Shown here: piece by piece, positions 53,897 through 62,494 of the stretch | Numbering within the stretch: position 1 is the stretch's first letter | Layout of the letters: each line of letters starts with the position of its first letter | Source of the DNA: Leclercia sp. S52 | Lineage (GTDB): Bacteria; Pseudomonadota; Gammaproteobacteria; Enterobacterales; Enterobacteriaceae | Length of the DNA: 64,000 bases | Direction of reading: 5' to 3' | NCBI RefSeq assembly: GCF_039727615.1 | Contig: NZ_CP152474.1 | Span: 1,612,001 to 1,676,000 of the forward strand | Notes under the pieces: model-generated | Seen by the model: the letters and a program-made list of their open reading frames with translations, nothing else | What the model was told of the DNA's origin: nothing | Databases searched by the model: none | Translations under genes and position numbers: made by a program

Positions 53897-56005
53897 ATGA
53901 ATTCTCTGTTTGCCAGTACGGCCCGTGGGCTGGAAGAGCTGTTAAAAACTGAACTGGAAAGCCTGGGCGCGCAAGAGTGCCAGGTGGTTCAGGGTGGTGT
54001 CCATTTTCAGGGCGACACGCGGCTTATTTACCAGAGCCTGATGTGGAGTCGCCTGGCCTCACGCATCATGTTGCCGATGAGAGAGTGTAAGGTTTACAGC
54101 GATCTCGATCTCTATCTGGGCGTGCAGACTATCGACTGGACAGAAATTTTTGCGCCGGGCGCCACTTTTGCCGTGCACTTCAGCGGCCTGAACGACGAGA
54201 TCCGCAACAGCCAGTACGGCGCGCTGAAGGTGAAAGATGCCATCGTCGACTGCTTCACCCGCAAAAATCTTGAGCGTCCGAACGTCGATCGCGAAAACCC
54301 GGACCTGCGTATCAACGTACGCCTGAACAAAGAGATCGCCAGTATTGCGCTGGATCTCTGTGGCGAAGGTCTGCACCAGCGCGGCTACCGCGACCGGGCG
54401 GGTATCGCGCCAATCAAAGAGAACCTGGCGGCGGCCATTGTGATGCGTTCCGGCTGGCAGCCGGGCACGCCGCTGCTCGATCCGATGTGCGGTTCCGGTA
54501 CGCTGCTGATTGAAGCGGCCATGCTGGCAACCGATCGCGCACCGGGCCTGCACCGCGGCCAGTGGGGCTTTAAGGGCTGGGCACAGCACGACGAAGCCAC
54601 CTGGCAGGACGTGAAAGCCGAAGCCCAGACCCGCGCCCGTGCCGGTCTGGCGGCCTATGAATCCCGTTTCTACGGCTCTGACAGCGACAGCCGCGTGATT
54701 GAACGCGCGCGCAGTAACGCCCGTCGCGCCGGGATTGGCGATCTGGTCTCCTTTGAGGTGAAAGACGTCTCCCAGCTCACCAACCCGCTGCCGAAAGGCC
54801 CGTACGGGACGGTGATCAGCAACCCGCCTTACGGCGAACGTCTGGACAGCGAGCCGGCCCTGATTGCCCTGCACAGCCTGCTGGGTCGCACCATGAAAGA
54901 TCTGTTTGGCGGCTGGAACCTCTCCCTGTTCAGCGCCTCGCCGGAGCTGCTGAGCTGCCTGCAGCTGCGCGCCGAGCGTCAGTTCAAAGCCAAAAACGGC
55001 CCGCTGGACTGCGTGCAGAAAAACTACCATCTCGCCGAGAAAGAAGCCGACAGCAAGCCGGCCAGCATTGCGGAAGATTACGCCAACCGTCTGCGTAAGA
55101 ATCTGAAGAAATTTGAAAAATGGGCGAAGCAGGAAGGCATTGAGTGCTATCGCCTGTATGACGCCGATCTGCCGGAGTACAACGTGGCGGTCGACCGCTA
55201 CGGCGAGTGGGTGGTGGTGCAGGAGTATGCCCCGCCAAAAACTATCGATCCGCAGAAAGCGCGTCAGCGTATGCTGGATATCATTGCCGCGACCATCAGC
55301 GTGCTGAACATCGCCCCGAACAAGCTGATCCTGAAAACGCGTGAGCGCCAGAAGGGTAAAAATCAGTACGAGAAGATGAACAGTAAGGGCGAGTTTATCG
55401 AAGTGGGCGAATATAACGCACGCCTGTGGGTCAACCTCACCGATTACCTCGATACCGGTCTGTTCCTCGACCACCGTATCGCCCGTCGCATGCTGGGCCA
55501 GATGAGCAAAGGTAAGGACTTCCTGAACCTCTTCTCCTATACCGGCAGCGCCAGCGTGCATGCGGGTCTGGGTGGCGCACGGACCACAACCACCGTGGAT
55601 ATGTCCCGCACCTATCTGGAGTGGGCAGAGCGCAACCTGCGTCTCAACGGCCTGACCGGCCGGGCGCACCGTATGCTGCAGGCCGACGTGCTGGGCTGGC
55701 TGCGCGAATCAGAAGAGCAGTTCGATCTGATCTTTATCGATCCGCCAACCTTCTCCAACTCCAAACGCATGGAAGAGTCTTTTGATGTGCAGCGCGACCA
55801 CCTGGCGCTGATGAAGGATCTTAAACGGATGCTGCGTAAAGGCGGCACCATCATGTTCTCGAACAACAAGCGCGGCTTCCGCATGGATCACGAAGGGCTG
55901 GAACAACTGGGGCTGAAAGCACAAGAAATCAGTCAAAAAACCCTGTCTCAGGATTTTGCCCGTAACCGTCAGATCCACAACTGCTGGCTGATCACCGCCG
56001 CCTGA
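53897..56005 (+). CDS. rlmL: 23S rRNA G2445/G2069 methyltransferase RlmKL
   Basis: Fused methyltransferase that makes m2G2445 (N-terminal RlmL half) and m7G2069 (C-terminal RlmK half) on 23S rRNA during 50S assembly. 702 residues, as in E. coli. A THUMP domain lies at about 45-155. The RlmL catalytic motif SNPPYGERL is near 307-315, with [15 protein letters not shown] near 194-208. The RlmK half has [16 protein letters not shown] near 539-554 and [16 protein letters not shown] near 611-626. It precedes uup by 12 bases, so the pair is likely co-transcribed. Confidence 0.98.
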   Translation: MNSLFASTARGLEELLKTELESLGAQECQVVQGGVHFQGDTRLIYQSLMWSRLASRIMLPMRECKVYSDLDLYLGVQTIDWTEIFAPGATFAVHFSGLNDEIRNSQYGALKVKDAIVDCFTRKNLERPNVDRENPDLRINVRLNKEIASIALDLCGEGLHQRGYRDRAGIAPIKENLAAAIVMRSGWQPGTPLLDPMCGSGTLLIEAAMLATDRAPGLHRGQWGFKGWAQHDEATWQDVKAEAQTRARAGLAAYESRFYGSDSDSRVIERARSNARRAGIGDLVSFEVKDVSQLTNPLPKGPYGTVISNPPYGERLDSEPALIALHSLLGRTMKDLFGGWNLSLFSASPELLSCLQLRAERQFKAKNGPLDCVQKNYHLAEKEADSKPASIAEDYANRLRKNLKKFEKWAKQEGIECYRLYDADLPEYNVAVDRYGEWVVVQEYAPPKTIDPQKARQRMLDIIAATISVLNIAPNKLILKTRERQKGKNQYEKMNSKGEFIEVGEYNARLWVNLTDYLDTGLFLDHRIARRMLGQMSKGKDFLNLFSYTGSASVHAGLGGARTTTTVDMSRTYLEWAERNLRLNGLTGRAHRMLQADVLGWLRESEEQFDLIFIDPPTFSNSKRMEESFDVQRDHLALMKDLKRMLRKGGTIMFSNNKRGFRMDHEGLEQLGLKAQEISQKTLSQDFARNRQIHNCWLITAA

Positions 56006-56017
56006 AAGGAAAAGTAA

Positions 56018-57925
56018 ATGTCATTAATTAGTATGCATGGCGCGTGGCTGTCATTCAGCGACGCACCGCTTCTCGATAACGCCGAACTGCATATCGAAGA
56101 TAACGAACGCGTCTGTCTGGTAGGCCGTAATGGCGCCGGTAAATCGACCCTGATGAAGATCCTGAACCGCGAGCAGGGGCTGGACGACGGGCGTATCGTT
56201 TACGAGCAGGACCTGGTGGTGGCGCGTCTGCAACAGGATCCGCCGCGTAACGTGCAGGGCAGCGTGTATGATTTTGTGGCCGAGGGGATCGCCGAGCAGG
56301 CGGAGTACCTGAAGGGCTACCACGAGATCTCGCACCTGGTAATGACCGACCCGAGCACCAAAAACCTCAACGAGATGGCGCGTCTGCAGGAGCTGCTGGA
56401 TCACCACGGTTTGTGGCAGCTCGAAAACCGCATCAACGAAGTGCTGGCCCAGCTGGGTCTGGAAGCGGACATGCCGCTGGCTTCCCTCTCCGGCGGCTGG
56501 CTGCGTAAAGCCGCGCTGGGCCGGGCGCTGGTCAGCGGGCCGAAAGTGCTGCTGCTCGATGAGCCGACTAACCACCTGGATATCGAAACCATCGACTGGC
56601 TGGAAGGGTTCCTGAAAACCTTCGGCGGCACCATTATCTTTATCTCGCACGACCGTTCGTTTATTCGCAACATGGCTACCCGCATCGTCGATCTCGACCG
56701 CGGCAAGCTGGTGACCTATCCGGGCGATTACGACACCTATCTGCTGGAAAAAGAGGAAAACCTGCGGGTAGAAGAGCTGCAGAATGCCGAATTCGACCGC
56801 AAGCTGGCCCAGGAAGAGGTGTGGATCCGTCAGGGGATTAAAGCCCGTCGTACACGTAACGAAGGTCGCGTCCGCGCCCTGAAAGCGATGCGCCGTGAGC
56901 GCAGCGAGCGCCGTGAGGTGATGGGCAGCGCCAGGATGCAGGTTGAAGAGGCGAGCCGTTCCGGCAAAATCGTCTTTGAGATGGAAAACGTCAACTACCA
57001 GGTGGACGGCAAAGTGCTGGTGCGAGACTTCTCCGCTCAGGTTCAGCGTGGGGATAAAATCGCCCTGATTGGCCCGAACGGCTGCGGCAAAACCACGCTG
57101 CTGAAGCTGATGCTGGATCAACTGAAAGCCGACAGCGGCCGCATCCACTGCGGAACCAAGCTGGAAGTGGCTTACTTCGACCAGCACCGTGCCGAACTGG
57201 ACCCGGACAGAACGGTGATGGATAACCTCGCAGAAGGTAAGCAGGAAGTGATGGTGAACGGGAAACCGCGCCATGTGCTGGGCTATCTGCAGGACTTCCT
57301 GTTCCATCCAAAACGGGCGATGACGCCGGTTCGTGCCCTCTCCGGTGGGGAGCGTAACCGCTTGTTACTGGCGCGTTTATTCCTGAAACCCAGCAACCTG
57401 CTGATCCTCGATGAACCAACGAACGATCTTGATGTAGAAACGCTGGAACTTCTTGAAGAACTGATAGATAGTTATCAGGGAACCGTCATGCTCGTCAGCC
57501 ACGATCGTCAGTTCGTCGACAACACCGTGACCGAATGCTGGATCTTCGAAGGCCAGGGCCGTATCGGACGCTATGTGGGCGGTTACCACGATGCCCGTGG
57601 GCAGCAGGCGCAGTCGCTGGCGACAAAACAGTCAAAAGTGAAGAGCGAAGCGGAAGTTGCTGTTAACAAAGCAGAAACGGTCAAACGCAGCAGTAACAAA
57701 CTAAGTTATAACCTACAGCGCGAACTGGAAGGCTTGCCGCAGCGTCTGGAAGAGCTCGAAGCCAGTCTCGAAAGTTTGCAGGCTCAGGTGGCCGACGCGT
57801 CATTCTTTAGCCAGCCGCATGACCATACGCAAAAGGTCCTGGCCGATATGGCCCAGGCTGAGCAGGCGCTGGAAGAGGCATTTGAACGCTGGGAATATCT
57901 TGAGGCTCTGAAAAACGGCGCATAA
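56018..57925 (+). CDS. uup: ABC-F ATPase Uup
   Basis: Cytosolic ABC-F protein that acts on ribosomes and affects precise transposon excision. 635 residues, as in E. coli. ATPase domain 1 has Walker A GRNGAGKST near 36-44 and signature LSGGWLRKAALGRALV. Domain 2 has Walker A GPNGCGKTTL near 352-361 and signature LSGGERNRLLLARL. Both Walker B motifs LLLDEPTNHLD and LILDEPTNDLD are intact. The C-terminal 80 residues form the Uup coiled coil. It is followed 18 bases later by pqiA. Confidence 0.98.
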   Translation: MSLISMHGAWLSFSDAPLLDNAELHIEDNERVCLVGRNGAGKSTLMKILNREQGLDDGRIVYEQDLVVARLQQDPPRNVQGSVYDFVAEGIAEQAEYLKGYHEISHLVMTDPSTKNLNEMARLQELLDHHGLWQLENRINEVLAQLGLEADMPLASLSGGWLRKAALGRALVSGPKVLLLDEPTNHLDIETIDWLEGFLKTFGGTIIFISHDRSFIRNMATRIVDLDRGKLVTYPGDYDTYLLEKEENLRVEELQNAEFDRKLAQEEVWIRQGIKARRTRNEGRVRALKAMRRERSERREVMGSARMQVEEASRSGKIVFEMENVNYQVDGKVLVRDFSAQVQRGDKIALIGPNGCGKTTLLKLMLDQLKADSGRIHCGTKLEVAYFDQHRAELDPDRTVMDNLAEGKQEVMVNGKPRHVLGYLQDFLFHPKRAMTPVRALSGGERNRLLLARLFLKPSNLLILDEPTNDLDVETLELLEELIDSYQGTVMLVSHDRQFVDNTVTECWIFEGQGRIGRYVGGYHDARGQQAQSLATKQSKVKSEAEVAVNKAETVKRSSNKLSYNLQRELEGLPQRLEELEASLESLQAQVADASFFSQPHDHTQKVLADMAQAEQALEEAFERWEYLEALKNGA

Positions 57926-57943
57926 GTTAAACATGGAGCCAGT

Positions 57944-59212
57944 ATGTGTGAACATCACCATGCCGATCGGCATATTTTATGTTCCCAGTGCGATATGCTC
58001 GTGGCGCTTCCCGCGCTCGAGCATGGACACAAAGCGGCATGCCCGCGATGCGGGGCGACGCTGACAACAGAGTGGGACGCGCCCCGGCAGCGTCCCACTG
58101 CTTACGCTATTGCTGCGCTGTTCATGCTATTGCTCTCCAACCTGTTTCCCTTTATCTATATGAAAGTGGGCGGTATCACCAGTGAAGTCGATTTACTGGA
58201 GATACCCGGCGTAATGTTCTCGGAAGATTACGCCAGCCTGGGCACTTTCTTCCTCCTGTTCGTCCAGATCGTACCGGCGTGTTGCCTGGTGATTATTTTA
58301 CTGCTCGTTAACCGCGTGCAGATGCCTGCGGCATTAAAAATCTGGATGGCACGCATCCTGTTCCAGCTAAAAAGCTGGGGCATGGCGGAGATCTTCCTTG
58401 CCGGGATCCTGGTGAGCTTCGTCAAACTGATGGCCTACGGTGACGTAGGGATAGGACTCAGTTTTATTCCCTGGTGCCTGTACTGTGTCCTGCAGCTACG
58501 CGCATTTCAGTGCGTGGACCGCCGCTGGGCATGGGATAATATCGCCCCTGCACCGGCGCTACCGCAAACCCTGAAGGTCGGCGTGCCGGGGATCAACCAG
58601 AACCTGCGTCGCTGCTCCTGCTGTACGGCCATTCTCCCGGCCGACCAGGAAATCTGCCCGCGTTGTGAAACGAAAGGGTACGTGCGGCGTAAAAACAGTC
58701 TTCAGTGGACGATGGCGCTGCTCGTCACCTCCATCATGCTCTATCTGCCTGCCAATATTCTGCCCATTATGATCACCGACCTGCTGGGTGATGAAATGCC
58801 GTCGACCATCATGGCCGGGGTGATCCTGTTGTGGGGGGAGGGGTCTTATCCCGTGGCGCTGGTCATTTTTATTGCCAGTATCATGGTGCCTACGCTCAAA
58901 ATGATTGCCATTGCCTGGCTCTGCTGGGATGCCAAAGGACACGGCAAGCGTGATAGTGAGCGGATGCATTTGATTTATGAAGTTGTCGAGTTTGTCGGAC
59001 GCTGGTCCATGATCGACGTTTTCGTGATTGCCGTTCTGTCTGCACTGGTGCGGATAGGCGGGCTAATGAGTATTTACCCTGCAATAGGGGCGCTAATGTT
59101 TGCATTGGTTGTGATAATGACAATGTTTGCTGCCATGACCTTCGACCCGCGTTTATCGTGGGATCGTAAGCCAGAGTCGAGCCATGAGGATGAGCAAAAG
59201 CATGGAAAATAA
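57944..59212 (+). CDS. pqiA: Intermembrane transport protein PqiA
   Basis: Inner-membrane subunit of the PqiABC phospholipid transport system, 422 residues. It contains two PqiA domains, each introduced by a zinc-ribbon-like pair of CxxC knuckles (CSQC...CPRC near 13-38; CSCC...CPRC near 222-244), followed by hydrophobic segments (eight in total). A six-G run at 58833-58838 is in frame here (LLWGEGSYP), in contrast to the disrupted G runs elsewhere. The 3' end overlaps pqiB by 11 bases. Confidence 0.96.
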   Translation: MCEHHHADRHILCSQCDMLVALPALEHGHKAACPRCGATLTTEWDAPRQRPTAYAIAALFMLLLSNLFPFIYMKVGGITSEVDLLEIPGVMFSEDYASLGTFFLLFVQIVPACCLVIILLLVNRVQMPAALKIWMARILFQLKSWGMAEIFLAGILVSFVKLMAYGDVGIGLSFIPWCLYCVLQLRAFQCVDRRWAWDNIAPAPALPQTLKVGVPGINQNLRRCSCCTAILPADQEICPRCETKGYVRRKNSLQWTMALLVTSIMLYLPANILPIMITDLLGDEMPSTIMAGVILLWGEGSYPVALVIFIASIMVPTLKMIAIAWLCWDAKGHGKRDSERMHLIYEVVEFVGRWSMIDVFVIAVLSALVRIGGLMSIYPAIGALMFALVVIMTMFAAMTFDPRLSWDRKPESSHEDEQKHGK

Positions 59213-60839
59213 GAGTGGAGAGGCGAAAGTGCAGAAGGTCAGGAACTGGTCGCCGGTGTGGATCTTCCCCATCGTGACCGCGCTGATCGGTGCCTGGATC
59301 CTGTTTTATCATTACAGCCACCAGGGCCCGGTCGTGACGCTGATCACCACCAACGCCGAGGGGATTGAGGGCGGTAAAACGACCATCAAGAGCCGCAGCG
59401 TGGATGTGGGTGTGGTCGAAAGCGCGACCCTGACCGACGACCTGACGCACGTACAGATTACAGCCCGCCTCAATGCCGGGATGGAAAAGCTGCTGCATGG
59501 CGACTCGGTGTTTTGGGTGGTAAAACCGCAGGTGGGTCGTGAAGGCATTAGCGGCCTTGGCACCCTGTTATCCGGGGCCTATATCGAACTGCAGCCGGGG
59601 AAAAAGGGCTCGCAACCGGGGCAGTATCAGCTGCTTGACTCCCCGCCTCTGGCACCGCCTGATGCGAAAGGCATTCGCGTGATCCTCGACAGCAAAAAAG
59701 CCGGTCAGCTAAGCCCGGGCGATCCGGTGCTGTTCCGCGGCTACCGTGTCGGTTCCGTAGAAACCAGCACCTTTGATACGCAAAAACGGACCATCAGCTA
59801 TCAGCTGTTTATCAATGCGCCGAACGATCGTCTGGTCACCGGTAACGTCCGCTTCTGGAAAGACAGCGGTATCGCCGTGGACTTAACTTCAGCGGGGATG
59901 CGCGTCGAGATGGGTTCACTCTCCACGCTGTTTGGCGGCGGGGTGAGCTTTGACGTGCCGGAAGGGATGGATCAGGGGCAGCCGGTGGCGCAGAAGACCG
60001 CGTTCAGACTGTATGACGACCAGAAGAGCATTCAGGATTCGCTCTATACCGACCATATCGATTACCTGATGTTCTTCAAGGATTCGGTCCGTGGCCTGCA
60101 GCCGGGCGCGCCGGTTGAATTCCGCGGCATCCGTCTCGGCACCGTCGGCAAAGTGCCGTTCTTCGCGCCGGGGATGCGTCAGGTGCTGGATGACGACTAC
60201 CGTATTCCGGTGCTGATCCGCATCGAGCCGGAGCGTCTGATTAATCAGGTTGGCGACACACCTGATATTGCTCAGCATATTGACGGGTTGATGAAGCGCG
60301 GCCTGCGCGGCTCGCTCAAAACCGGTAACCTGGTGACCGGGGCGCTGTACGTGGATATGGACTTCTTCCCGAAAGAGCCGCCGGTAAAAGAGATCCGTGA
60401 ATTCTCGGGCTATAAAATCATCCCGACCGTGAGCGGGGGTCTGGCGCAGATCCAGCAGCGACTGATGGAGACGCTGGATAAGATCAACAATCTGCCGCTT
60501 AATCCGATGATTCAGCAGGCGACCAACACGCTCAGTGAGAGCCAGGCGACGATGCGCCGTCTGCAGGCTACGCTGGATAACCTCAACAAGCTGACCGCCA
60601 GCCAGTCGATGCAGCAGCTGCCTCAGGACATGCAGAAAACCCTGCGTGAGCTGAACCGCAGCATGCAGGGCTTCCAGCCGGGTTCAGCGGCGTACAACAA
60701 GATGGTGGCAGATATGCAGCGCCTCGATCAGGTTCTGCGTGAACTCCAGCCGGTGCTGAAGACGCTGAACACGAAGAGCAACGCGCTGGTATTCGAAGCG
60801 AAAGACAAAAAGGACCCTGAGCCGAAGGGGGCTAAATAA
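59202..60839 (+). CDS. pqiB: MCE-domain intermembrane transport protein PqiB
   Basis: Periplasm-spanning MCE protein anchored in the inner membrane by one N-terminal helix (WSPVWIFPIVTALIGAWILF near 16-35). It stacks hexameric MCE rings into a lipid conduit to the outer membrane. The ATG at 59202 (MENKSGEAKVQKVRNW) matches the E. coli start and gives 545 residues; an in-frame ATG at 59184 lies deeper in pqiA. Three MCE domains are visible at about 42-135, 158-220 and 285-395, followed by a long C-terminal helix region. It shares one base with the pqiC start (TAATG). Confidence 0.96.
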   Translation: MENKSGEAKVQKVRNWSPVWIFPIVTALIGAWILFYHYSHQGPVVTLITTNAEGIEGGKTTIKSRSVDVGVVESATLTDDLTHVQITARLNAGMEKLLHGDSVFWVVKPQVGREGISGLGTLLSGAYIELQPGKKGSQPGQYQLLDSPPLAPPDAKGIRVILDSKKAGQLSPGDPVLFRGYRVGSVETSTFDTQKRTISYQLFINAPNDRLVTGNVRFWKDSGIAVDLTSAGMRVEMGSLSTLFGGGVSFDVPEGMDQGQPVAQKTAFRLYDDQKSIQDSLYTDHIDYLMFFKDSVRGLQPGAPVEFRGIRLGTVGKVPFFAPGMRQVLDDDYRIPVLIRIEPERLINQVGDTPDIAQHIDGLMKRGLRGSLKTGNLVTGALYVDMDFFPKEPPVKEIREFSGYKIIPTVSGGLAQIQQRLMETLDKINNLPLNPMIQQATNTLSESQATMRRLQATLDNLNKLTASQSMQQLPQDMQKTLRELNRSMQGFQPGSAAYNKMVADMQRLDQVLRELQPVLKTLNTKSNALVFEAKDKKDPEPKGAK

Positions 60840-61405
60840 TGAAAAAATGGCTAATGATCACCGCAGTGGCGGCGCTCCTGACCGCCTGCAGCTCAGCAGA
60901 GAACAAGAGCTACTACCAGCTGCCCGTGGCAGCGCAGGCGGGCGGGCAAAGCATCGCCAGCCAGGGCAACCGCCTGCTGTGGGTTGAGCAGGTGGCAGTG
61001 CCGGATTATCTGGCCGGTAATGGCGTGGTATATCAAACCAGCGATGTGCAGTATGTCATCGCCAACAACAACCTGTGGGCCAGCCCGCTGGATCAGCAGC
61101 TGCGCAATACGCTGGTCGCCAATCTCAGCAGCCAGCTGCCGGGATGGGTGGTGGCGTCGCAGCCGCTGGGTAGCGTTCAGGATACGCTGAACGTCAACGT
61201 GACCAACTTCCATGGTCGCTATGATGGCAGCGTGATCGTCAGCGGGGAGTGGTTGCTGAACCATCAGGGCCAGCTGATTAAGCGGCCTTTCCATCTGGAG
61301 CTCAAGCAGCAGAAAGATGGTTACGATGAGATGGTGAAGGTGCTGGCGCAGGGCTGGGCGCAGGAGTCCGCCAGCATTGCCAGAGAGATTTCCCGCCTGC
61401 CATAA
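60839..61405 (+). CDS. pqiC: Outer-membrane lipoprotein PqiC
   Basis: Lipoprotein (YmbA) that docks PqiB to the outer membrane. 188 residues, with a signal peptide ending in the lipobox LLTACSS (lipidated Cys at about 17) and an ABC-transporter auxiliary/DUF330 domain after it. Position +2 of the mature protein is Ser, so outer-membrane sorting is expected. It starts on the last base of the pqiB stop codon and is followed by a strong terminator. Confidence 0.97.
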   Translation: MKKWLMITAVAALLTACSSAENKSYYQLPVAAQAGGQSIASQGNRLLWVEQVAVPDYLAGNGVVYQTSDVQYVIANNNLWASPLDQQLRNTLVANLSSQLPGWVVASQPLGSVQDTLNVNVTNFHGRYDGSVIVSGEWLLNHQGQLIKRPFHLELKQQKDGYDEMVKVLAQGWAQESASIAREISRLP

Positions 61406-61423
61406 GTAAAATTCATCGCACCG

Positions 61424-61461
61424 GGCCGCATTTAGCATGACGCTAATTGCGGCCTTTTTTT
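61424..61461 (+). terminator. Terminator of pqiABC
   Basis: GGCCGCA...TTGCGGCC stem extended by TTAGC/GCTAA and followed by seven Ts, 18 bases after the pqiC stop. Confidence 0.92.
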
Positions 61462-61660
61462 CGTTTTACGCTCAGGCCGTTACTTGTGCCGCGTCACACT
61501 TTTTGTACAAATGAACTTTTGAGTAGCTCACATTTATGACACTGGCGTGAATTTTGCGCATTGACGCTAAGCGGTAATCAGGGTATTCGTTATCTGTGGT
61601 TGCACATTTTGTAATCACTGTTTTCTTTTCCACCAGATCAAATAATGAGGGAAACGAGGC

Positions 61661-61828
61661 ATGAAGAGACAGAAACGAGATCGCCTTGAAAGGGCTCATC
61701 AACGTGGTTATCAGGCTGGCATCGCCGGACGTTCTAAAGAAATGTGTCCCTATCAGACCATTAATCAAAGGTCGCAATGGTTAGGGGGCTGGCGAGAAGC
61801 CATCGGAGACAGGGCAGTACTTGCTTGA
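61661..61828 (+). CDS. rmf: Ribosome modulation factor
   Basis: 55-residue basic protein (MKRQKRDRLERAHQRGYQAG...) that binds the 30S subunit near the mRNA exit and drives 100S ribosome dimer formation in stationary phase. The length and sequence match E. coli Rmf closely apart from the last ~8 residues (AIGDRAVLA ending). GAGG lies 3-6 bases before the ATG. It has its own ~200-base upstream region after the pqiC terminator, which shows no other gene. Confidence 0.97.
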   Translation: MKRQKRDRLERAHQRGYQAGIAGRSKEMCPYQTINQRSQWLGGWREAIGDRAVLA

Positions 61829-61840
61829 TAGCGTCTCTTT

Positions 61841-61872
61841 AAAAAAAGAAACCTCCGCAGTGCGGAGGTTTC
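61841..61872 (-). terminator. Terminator of fabA
   Basis: GAAACCTCCGCA / TGCGGAGGTTTC 12-bp stem-loop, with seven Ts on the minus-strand side, 30 bases after the fabA stop. It may also stop rmf transcripts. Confidence 0.9.
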
Positions 61873-61901
61873 GCCGTTTTATGCTTGTGTAAAAGCAAAA
61901 A

Positions 61902-62420
61902 TCAGAATGCGGAAGTGTCCTGGAACAGGCCCACTTTCAGATCATTAGCCGTGTAGATCTGACGACCGTCGACCAGCACTTCGCCATCCGCCAGGCCCAT
62001 GATCAGGCGACGGTTAACAATGCGTTTGAAGTGAATACGGTAGGTCACTTTTTTCGCGGTCGGCAGAACCTGACCGGTGAATTTCACTTCGCCAACGCCC
62101 AGGGCGCGGCCTTTGCCTTCGCCACCCAGCCAGCCGAGGTAGAAACCAACCAGCTGCCACATCGCGTCCAGACCCAGGCAGCCTGGCATCACCGGATCGC
62201 CAATAAAGTGGCAACCAAAGAACCACAGGTCCGGATTGATATCGAGCTCTGCTTCTACGTAACCCTTATCGAAGTTGCCGCCGGTTTCCGTCATCTTCAC
62301 GACACGGTCCATCATCAGCATGTTCGGGGCCGGTAACTGCGGGCCTTTCGCGCCAAACAGTTCACCGCGACCAGAGGCAAGAAGATCTTCTTTTGTATAG
62401 GATTCGCGTTTATCTACCAT
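61902..62420 (-). CDS. fabA: 3-hydroxydecanoyl-[acyl-carrier-protein] dehydratase/isomerase FabA
   Basis: Dehydrates 3-hydroxydecanoyl-ACP and isomerises trans-2- to cis-3-decenoyl-ACP, the branch point to unsaturated fatty acids; hot-dog-fold dimer. The ATG at 62420 ([17 protein letters not shown]) gives 172 residues, the E. coli length; the longer frame to 62618 runs into lonH and the operator sites. The active-site histidine and aspartate are in [23 protein letters not shown] near residues 71 and 85. Under FadR activation and FabR repression by inference from sites just upstream. Confidence 0.98.
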   Translation of the reverse strand: MVDKRESYTKEDLLASGRGELFGAKGPQLPAPNMLMMDRVVKMTETGGNFDKGYVEAELDINPDLWFFGCHFIGDPVMPGCLGLDAMWQLVGFYLGWLGGEGKGRALGVGEVKFTGQVLPTAKKVTYRIHFKRIVNRRLIMGLADGEVLVDGRQIYTANDLKVGLFQDTSAF

Positions 62421-62458
62421 GTTCTCAGTATGCCTTATTTTAGTGAAGGACGCAGGAT

Positions 62459-62476
62459 AGCTAACACGTGTACGCT
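62459..62476. promoter_or_regulatory. FabR operator upstream of fabA
   Basis: AGCTAACACGTGTACGCT, an imperfect palindrome matching the FabR recognition sequence known from E. coli fabA and fabB, lies 39 bases before the fabA ATG. Confidence 0.8.
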
Positions 62477-62477
62477 G

Positions 62478-62494
62478 AACAAGTCCGATCAGTT
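62478..62494. promoter_or_regulatory. FadR site upstream of fabA
   Basis: AACAAGTCCGATCAGTT resembles the FadR consensus AACTGGTCNGACCAGTT with about three mismatches. It lies directly next to the FabR operator and overlaps the lonH stop codon, the arrangement used for FadR activation of fabA. Confidence 0.75.

Noticed and set aside
54059..55669. 536-codon minus-strand frame opposite rlmL
   Set aside because: Antisense shadow; the plus strand encodes an intact RlmKL over the same bases.
56051..57307. 418-codon minus-strand frame opposite uup
   Set aside because: Antisense shadow of uup; both ABC domains are intact on the plus strand.
58833..58838. Six-G run in pqiA as a fifth frameshift
   Set aside because: The frame is continuous and matches PqiA (LLWGEGSYP) on both sides, so six Gs are correct here.
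61472..61777. 101-codon minus-strand frame over rmf
   Set aside because: Overlaps rmf and its promoter on the opposite strand; no binding site or family signal.
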